From positions 35,953,501-36,017,500 of the forward strand of contig OY821786.1 in the NCBI GenBank assembly GCA_963682175.1: DNA of 64,000 nucleotides. The letters run 5' to 3'. This DNA is from Triglochin maritima. Lineage: Eukaryota > Streptophyta > Magnoliopsida > Alismatales > Juncaginaceae. Position numbers and translations under genes: made by a program. Below the pieces are notes generated by a model that ran no database searches, was not told the origin of the DNA, and saw only the letters and a program-made list of their open reading frames with translations. Of the stretch, positions 60,539 to 64,000 are shown in pieces (position 1 is the first letter of the stretch; every line of letters starts with the position of its first letter).

Positions 60539-62048
60539 TGTTGGCTTTTTGGCCTTAATCTAGGTTTTGATGATTTAATTAACCTAATCTTAATTATGAT
60601 GATGTAGAGTAGCACACATATTGCATTGCATATATATTGCATGTGCTAACCTCTACAGGTGATCAAGACTCATGGAAGGAAGGAAATCAAGTCAAGATTT
60701 GTAATAAAGCTAAATGAAGACTTGTAATCTTGATTTTATTTTGAGTCTTAGGAACATGTGTAAATTGAGCATACAAGAGTTAAAAACCAATCACATACAC
60801 AATAGGTTCCCTATAGAAGTCACACAAGAAATTTCACATTATTTGGACTTCATTAGATCACCCAAACCTTAGTCGGAAATCACTTATAAACTTAAACCCA
60901 GATTTCCTGTGTGAACCGGTCGACCGAACCAGTTCTCAGTTCGACCGGTTTATAACAGACTCTCCACAGTGATTTTACCGAACTCTACCGGTCGACCGGT
61001 TCTACCTTTTCGGTCGACCGATCCCGGATTTTAATATGGCCGTTTTTCTTGTCGTATTCCTATAACGGTCGTATTCGTATAAAACAAACTTAACCCCAAA
61101 ATACATTCGGTAACCGGTCGAACGAAGACCTTGTTTCGGTCGACCGGTTGAACATATTTTTCAGAAACCAAATTCCCTGCTATCGGTCGACACATTTCTC
61201 GTTCGACCGATTGACCTTTGTCTCAACCGAATCCCCTTTTCGGTCGACCGCTCCATACTTTGGTTCGACCGATTCACTTAAGTAGAGTTAAGTTCTAGCT
61301 CGTTTGTCCGACCGAATATTCTTTTGTTCGACCGTTCTCCTTGAAATCAAGTGAACGGTCGACCGGTTTAGTAGTTTCGGTCGACCGGTTCTGGACAGAT
61401 TTGCAGCCCGATTTTCTGCTTTGTGTATCTTGCACAAAACCCAATCAAATCTATCCCCAACGGCTAGAAAACCTTAGGAGCTTATAAATAGAGGATCAAG
61501 ACTTGTTGTTAACACAACTCTCCAACTCCAATTGTCCCAATACATTAGAGAGAAACCTCAATCCTCAAAGCTCCCAATTCTACACTCTTTAAGCCTAAAC
61601 TTCACACATTTGATCATATACTCATCCTACTCAAAGTGTGCTCAATTAGAGAGTGAATCCCACTCAGTTACAAGTGTTGTCAAAAGAAGCAAGGACTTCG
61701 GTGAAAGCCCGAAGTGTCCCTCTCGGATTGTGAGAGGAAGAATTCAAGCAAGCGAGGGTTGTTCGCGTTGCTTGTGGTGTAAAGGCGTTCTCTCCCGGCC
61801 CGGAACGGGGAATGGTTAGTGAAGACGTAGGCGGAGCTCGCGGAGTCGAGCGGAGTCTACAAGAGAGGACTAGGACCCGGGTGGGGTGCCGAACCTCTAT
61901 AAAAACGCCGAGTCTCTTTGTGGTTTGCATTGTCTTTCTTTCTCTACTTGTTTGTTTATTCCGCTGCGCATTTGTTTGCTTAATCAAGTAGAAAATTAGG
62001 GATTAGATTAAAAGTGATTAGTGGACCCATAACCCTCACGATCCTACA
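60539..62048 (+). repeat. 3' LTR of the gag-only retrotransposon
   Basis: Same length as the 5' LTR, with two substitutions noted by eye. The U3 palindromes are repeated at about 60915-61393. The TSD TTACG follows at 62049. Confidence 0.93.
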
Positions 62049-62053
62049 TTACG

Positions 62054-62205
62054 CTCATTACATTCGTTTGGAATTGAATGAGGGATTCCCCGTACCTCCT
62101 ATAGCGACTCTGTGGTATCAAATACGAGATGAGAGTGTTATTGGATGGGAGCTGGAGTACCAACATAGGATAGCATATTGGCAACAATTATGTAATATGT
62201 TTTGA
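62054..62205 (+). pseudogene. Severed 3' end of the MULE OTU domain
   Basis: After the second TSD copy the OTU frame resumes in phase: a split Ala codon, then HYIRLELNEGFPVPPIATLW and 31 more codons to a TGA at 62203-62205. In MULE-borne OTU proteins the block HFVxVxLxxxxPxPP carries the catalytic histidine, so this piece holds His831 of the original protein. It has no start codon or promoter of its own, and the LTR inserted before it should block normal expression. Confidence 0.8.
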
Positions 62206-62560
62206 TATGTTTGTATAATTATGTAATATGTTTTGATATGTTTGTACATTATATAGTGTTGCTTTATTATGTAATATGTTTTGATATGTTTGCTTTATTT
62301 GCATTATATATAATAGTACGAAAGGTTATCAAACACAAATACAAATAATAAGGGTACAACAGATAAGCAAAACACAAATACAAACAATAAGCGTACGACA
62401 TGTTCGCAAACACAAACACAAATAATAAATAATAAGCGTACAACAGATAAACAAATATAAATGCAAATACTAAGCGTACCACAGATAAGCAAACACAAAT
62501 ACTAAGCGTACAACAGATAAACAAATATAAATGCAAATACTAAGAGTACGGTACAACAGA
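62188..62560. repeat. Two AT-rich tandem arrays between convergent MULE genes
   Basis: First array: TATGTAATATGTTTTGATATG repeats about three times at about 62188-62295. Second array: units with AAACACAAATACAAATAAT then AAGCGTACAACAGATAAGC, about 38-45 bp each, repeat about five times at about 62325-62560 with substitutions. They lie at the 3' ends of both genes. Confidence 0.7.
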
Positions 62561-62565
62561 TCAGC

Positions 62566-63999
62566 CTACTCATCATCCGAATCATGGTCGGAGATGCCTA
62601 ACTGAGTATGCCATGACTGTATGATCTGATCCACATCTCCGCATGCAGCTCTGGCATCGTCTGGCAGCTCATCCCTCATCTGCAAGATTGGGTCTACAGC
62701 CCGTATCATCTTACCCATCCACTGCACATAACATTAACATTAGCGTACATTAACAAATTATACGGTACAAATAAATTTAGATAAAATGAAAAAATTACCA
62801 GATCGCCACACGTCCTATCTGGTGGTCGATCTGCTCTCCGGGATGCACCACGGACGATGATAGGATGTGAGTAACTACCGAACCAATCAAGATAACGTGC
62901 ATCACACTCGGAGGGGTCGCGACTACGTCTGAAGTCGCCAAGGAACAATCGGCATGATCTCGGAAATGTCCGCCAAGTCGATTCCGCCGTAGAAGCGGGG
63001 AACCTGACGTCGTACGTCGCTGCTGTCGCAGACCGCACCGCATGCTCTGGTGTCGGAATGTCAACCGGGATCACCTGAACATATCCTAACTGACGCAAGA
63101 CCCGATCGGGCATATAAGGCTCTATGATATCCCGATAACGAATAAGACCCATCAATAAAGTCCTCGGGACATCCGCTGCTGGGTCAGGACCATAGGGTAA
63201 CCACTCCACCTAAAGTTTAACACATTAATAATAATACATCTTAAAATTAAATAAATGGTGTAAAGTTTGATACCTTTGATGCAGTCATCTGATCTAGCCG
63301 TGCGCGGATGGAACGCAATCGTCCATCGCTCTTGTCCTCGCTCCGGACAACCCACATACCCGAACGTGGATGACCCTCGTCGATAATCTTCCGCTCACGA
63401 TGCGGGCGGAATGCAGGAAAGTACTCGTATATCCACGCCTGCAGCAGCGTAAGACAACCTGCAATCCCAGAACAATCCGCACGGCTAGCTATCCCAAGCT
63501 GCCGGTACAGGTATGCCAACGTCGCTGACCCCCACGAGTACTCACGAACGGTCTCCGGGTCCCTAGCCTCCAGTAGATCGCGTGGTCTGATCCGACAACC
63601 ACTCTTGTCGACAAACAAGACGGCTCCGAGCATCAAGAATAGGTACGCCGTCAACTGTGTATCATCGGCCCGCGGAGGTCGTGCCCGTCTGCATAGGTCC
63701 TCAAGGGAGTCGATGCCGACACCACCACCACTCCATAAAGCTGTATCTCTCGCCAGACCATCAGGTGTGACACCAAGCAACTCTGCCACATAACACCTCA
63801 GCTCAGACGTCGACCCCTGAGCACTAACCAGACGACAATCCACAGGAAGTCGCAGGATCTGGAAAACATCGTGAAGCATGATCGTCATCTCTCCGAAAGG
63901 CATGTGGAAAGTGTTGGTGTCAGGCTGCCACCGCTCCACAAACGCCGAAATCAAAGGCATGTCGAGATAAGGGAACATGCTGTACGGTAAGTGCCCCAA
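62566..63999 (-). CDS. Plant mobile domain (PMD) protein, MAIN-like/PP7-long-form type, 5' partial
   Basis: PMD proteins include MAIN and MAIL1, which act with PP7-like phosphatases in silencing and genome stability; many PMD copies ride in transposons. Three exons on the minus strand, 63999-63274, 63209-62799 and 62721-62566, join at GT-AG sites in phase 0; the N-terminus is outside the window. Hallmark PMD blocks are visible: ISAFVERWQPDTNTFHMPFG, EMTIMLHDVFQILRLPVDC, YLFLMLGAVLFVDKSG, YSWGSATLAYLYRQL, LLQAWIYEYFP and, in exon 2, VEWLPYGP. The end is acidic (DHDSDDE). No stop or frameshift is seen. It converges on the transposase-OTU gene and probably belongs to the same MULE. The molecular role is unknown. 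Confidence 0.85.
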
Positions 64000-64000
64000 A

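Larger units (their letters stand above)
56682..62048 (+). mobile_element. Gag-only, SIRE-like LTR retrotransposon (TR-GAG type), 5-bp TSD
   Basis: Two LTRs of exactly 1510 bp (56682-58191, 60539-62048) start TGTTGG and end CTACA. The element is flanked by TTACG on both sides (56677-56681 and 62049-62053). A primer site for initiator-Met tRNA and a polypurine tract are in place. The only protein is gag (58245-59906); there is no protease, integrase, RT or RNase H. By eye the LTRs differ at two positions (57728 T against 61585 C; 57955 G against 61812 A), so the insertion is young. It needs pol supplied in trans. Confidence 0.92.
53544..64000. mobile_element. Mutator-like element (MULE) carrying transposase-OTU and PMD genes, right end outside window
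   Basis: The left end reads GGGAACTACTAAACGTCGCC (53544 on), a sequence type I associate with plant MULE termini. About 150 bases inside, a gene for a MULE transposase joined to an OTU domain begins and reads rightward. A plant mobile domain gene reads leftward from the window edge and meets it near 62206-62565. No inverse copy of the left end appears before 64000, so both genes probably lie within one element. A gag-only LTR retrotransposon (56682-62048) interrupts it. Confidence 0.6.

Overview
This is nuclear DNA of a flowering plant, probably a eudicot. The genes carry many short exons with GT-AG introns, the intergenic DNA is AT-rich, and there are plant-only families (PRONE RopGEF, long P-class PPR, plant mobile domain) and plant-type transposons (chromovirus, SIRE-like Copia, TRIM, MULE, hAT, PIF/Harbinger MITEs). 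No species can be named from the sequence. All exon models below were built by eye from splice sites, reading-frame continuity and family similarity.

Layout. 1-6948: nested retrotransposon debris. A chromovirus (Ty3) pol is split by a degenerate Copia-like composite that itself holds a solo LTR with a perfect 5-bp target duplication. 9267-14628 (+): a six-exon RopGEF with a Harbinger MITE in its third intron. 16879-22238 (-): a five-exon PPR gene orthologous to Arabidopsis EMB1270 (At3g18110). 22682-23671: a tandem array whose unit resembles the DNA just upstream of that gene's start. 23.7-31.5 kb: gene-poor, with MITEs, a broken PIF/Harbinger element and a LINE reverse-transcriptase remnant. 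31778-42497 (+): a 17-exon YAK1-type DYRK kinase with a TRIM element in an intron. 45863-48776 (+): a five-exon YbaK/ProX-like tRNA-editing-domain protein. 49643-50951 (-): a five-exon ATG8, convergent with the previous gene. 52056-53427: a hAT-type element with a second hAT-type element inside it; both have perfect 8-bp target duplications.

The most interesting part is 53544-64000. A Mutator-like element (MULE) starts at 53544. It encodes a FAR1-type transposase spliced to an OTU cysteine-protease domain, and on the opposite strand, converging on it, a plant mobile domain (PMD) protein that runs off the window. The OTU exon is broken by a young gag-only LTR retrotransposon (56682-62048) with two 1510-bp LTRs that differ at only two positions I could find, an initiator-Met tRNA primer site, a polypurine tract and a TTACG target duplication. 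It sits in the codon just before the presumed catalytic histidine.

The five host genes (RopGEF, EMB1270, YAK1, YbaK-like, ATG8) look intact and have no evident joint function. The rest of the window records successive nested insertions.
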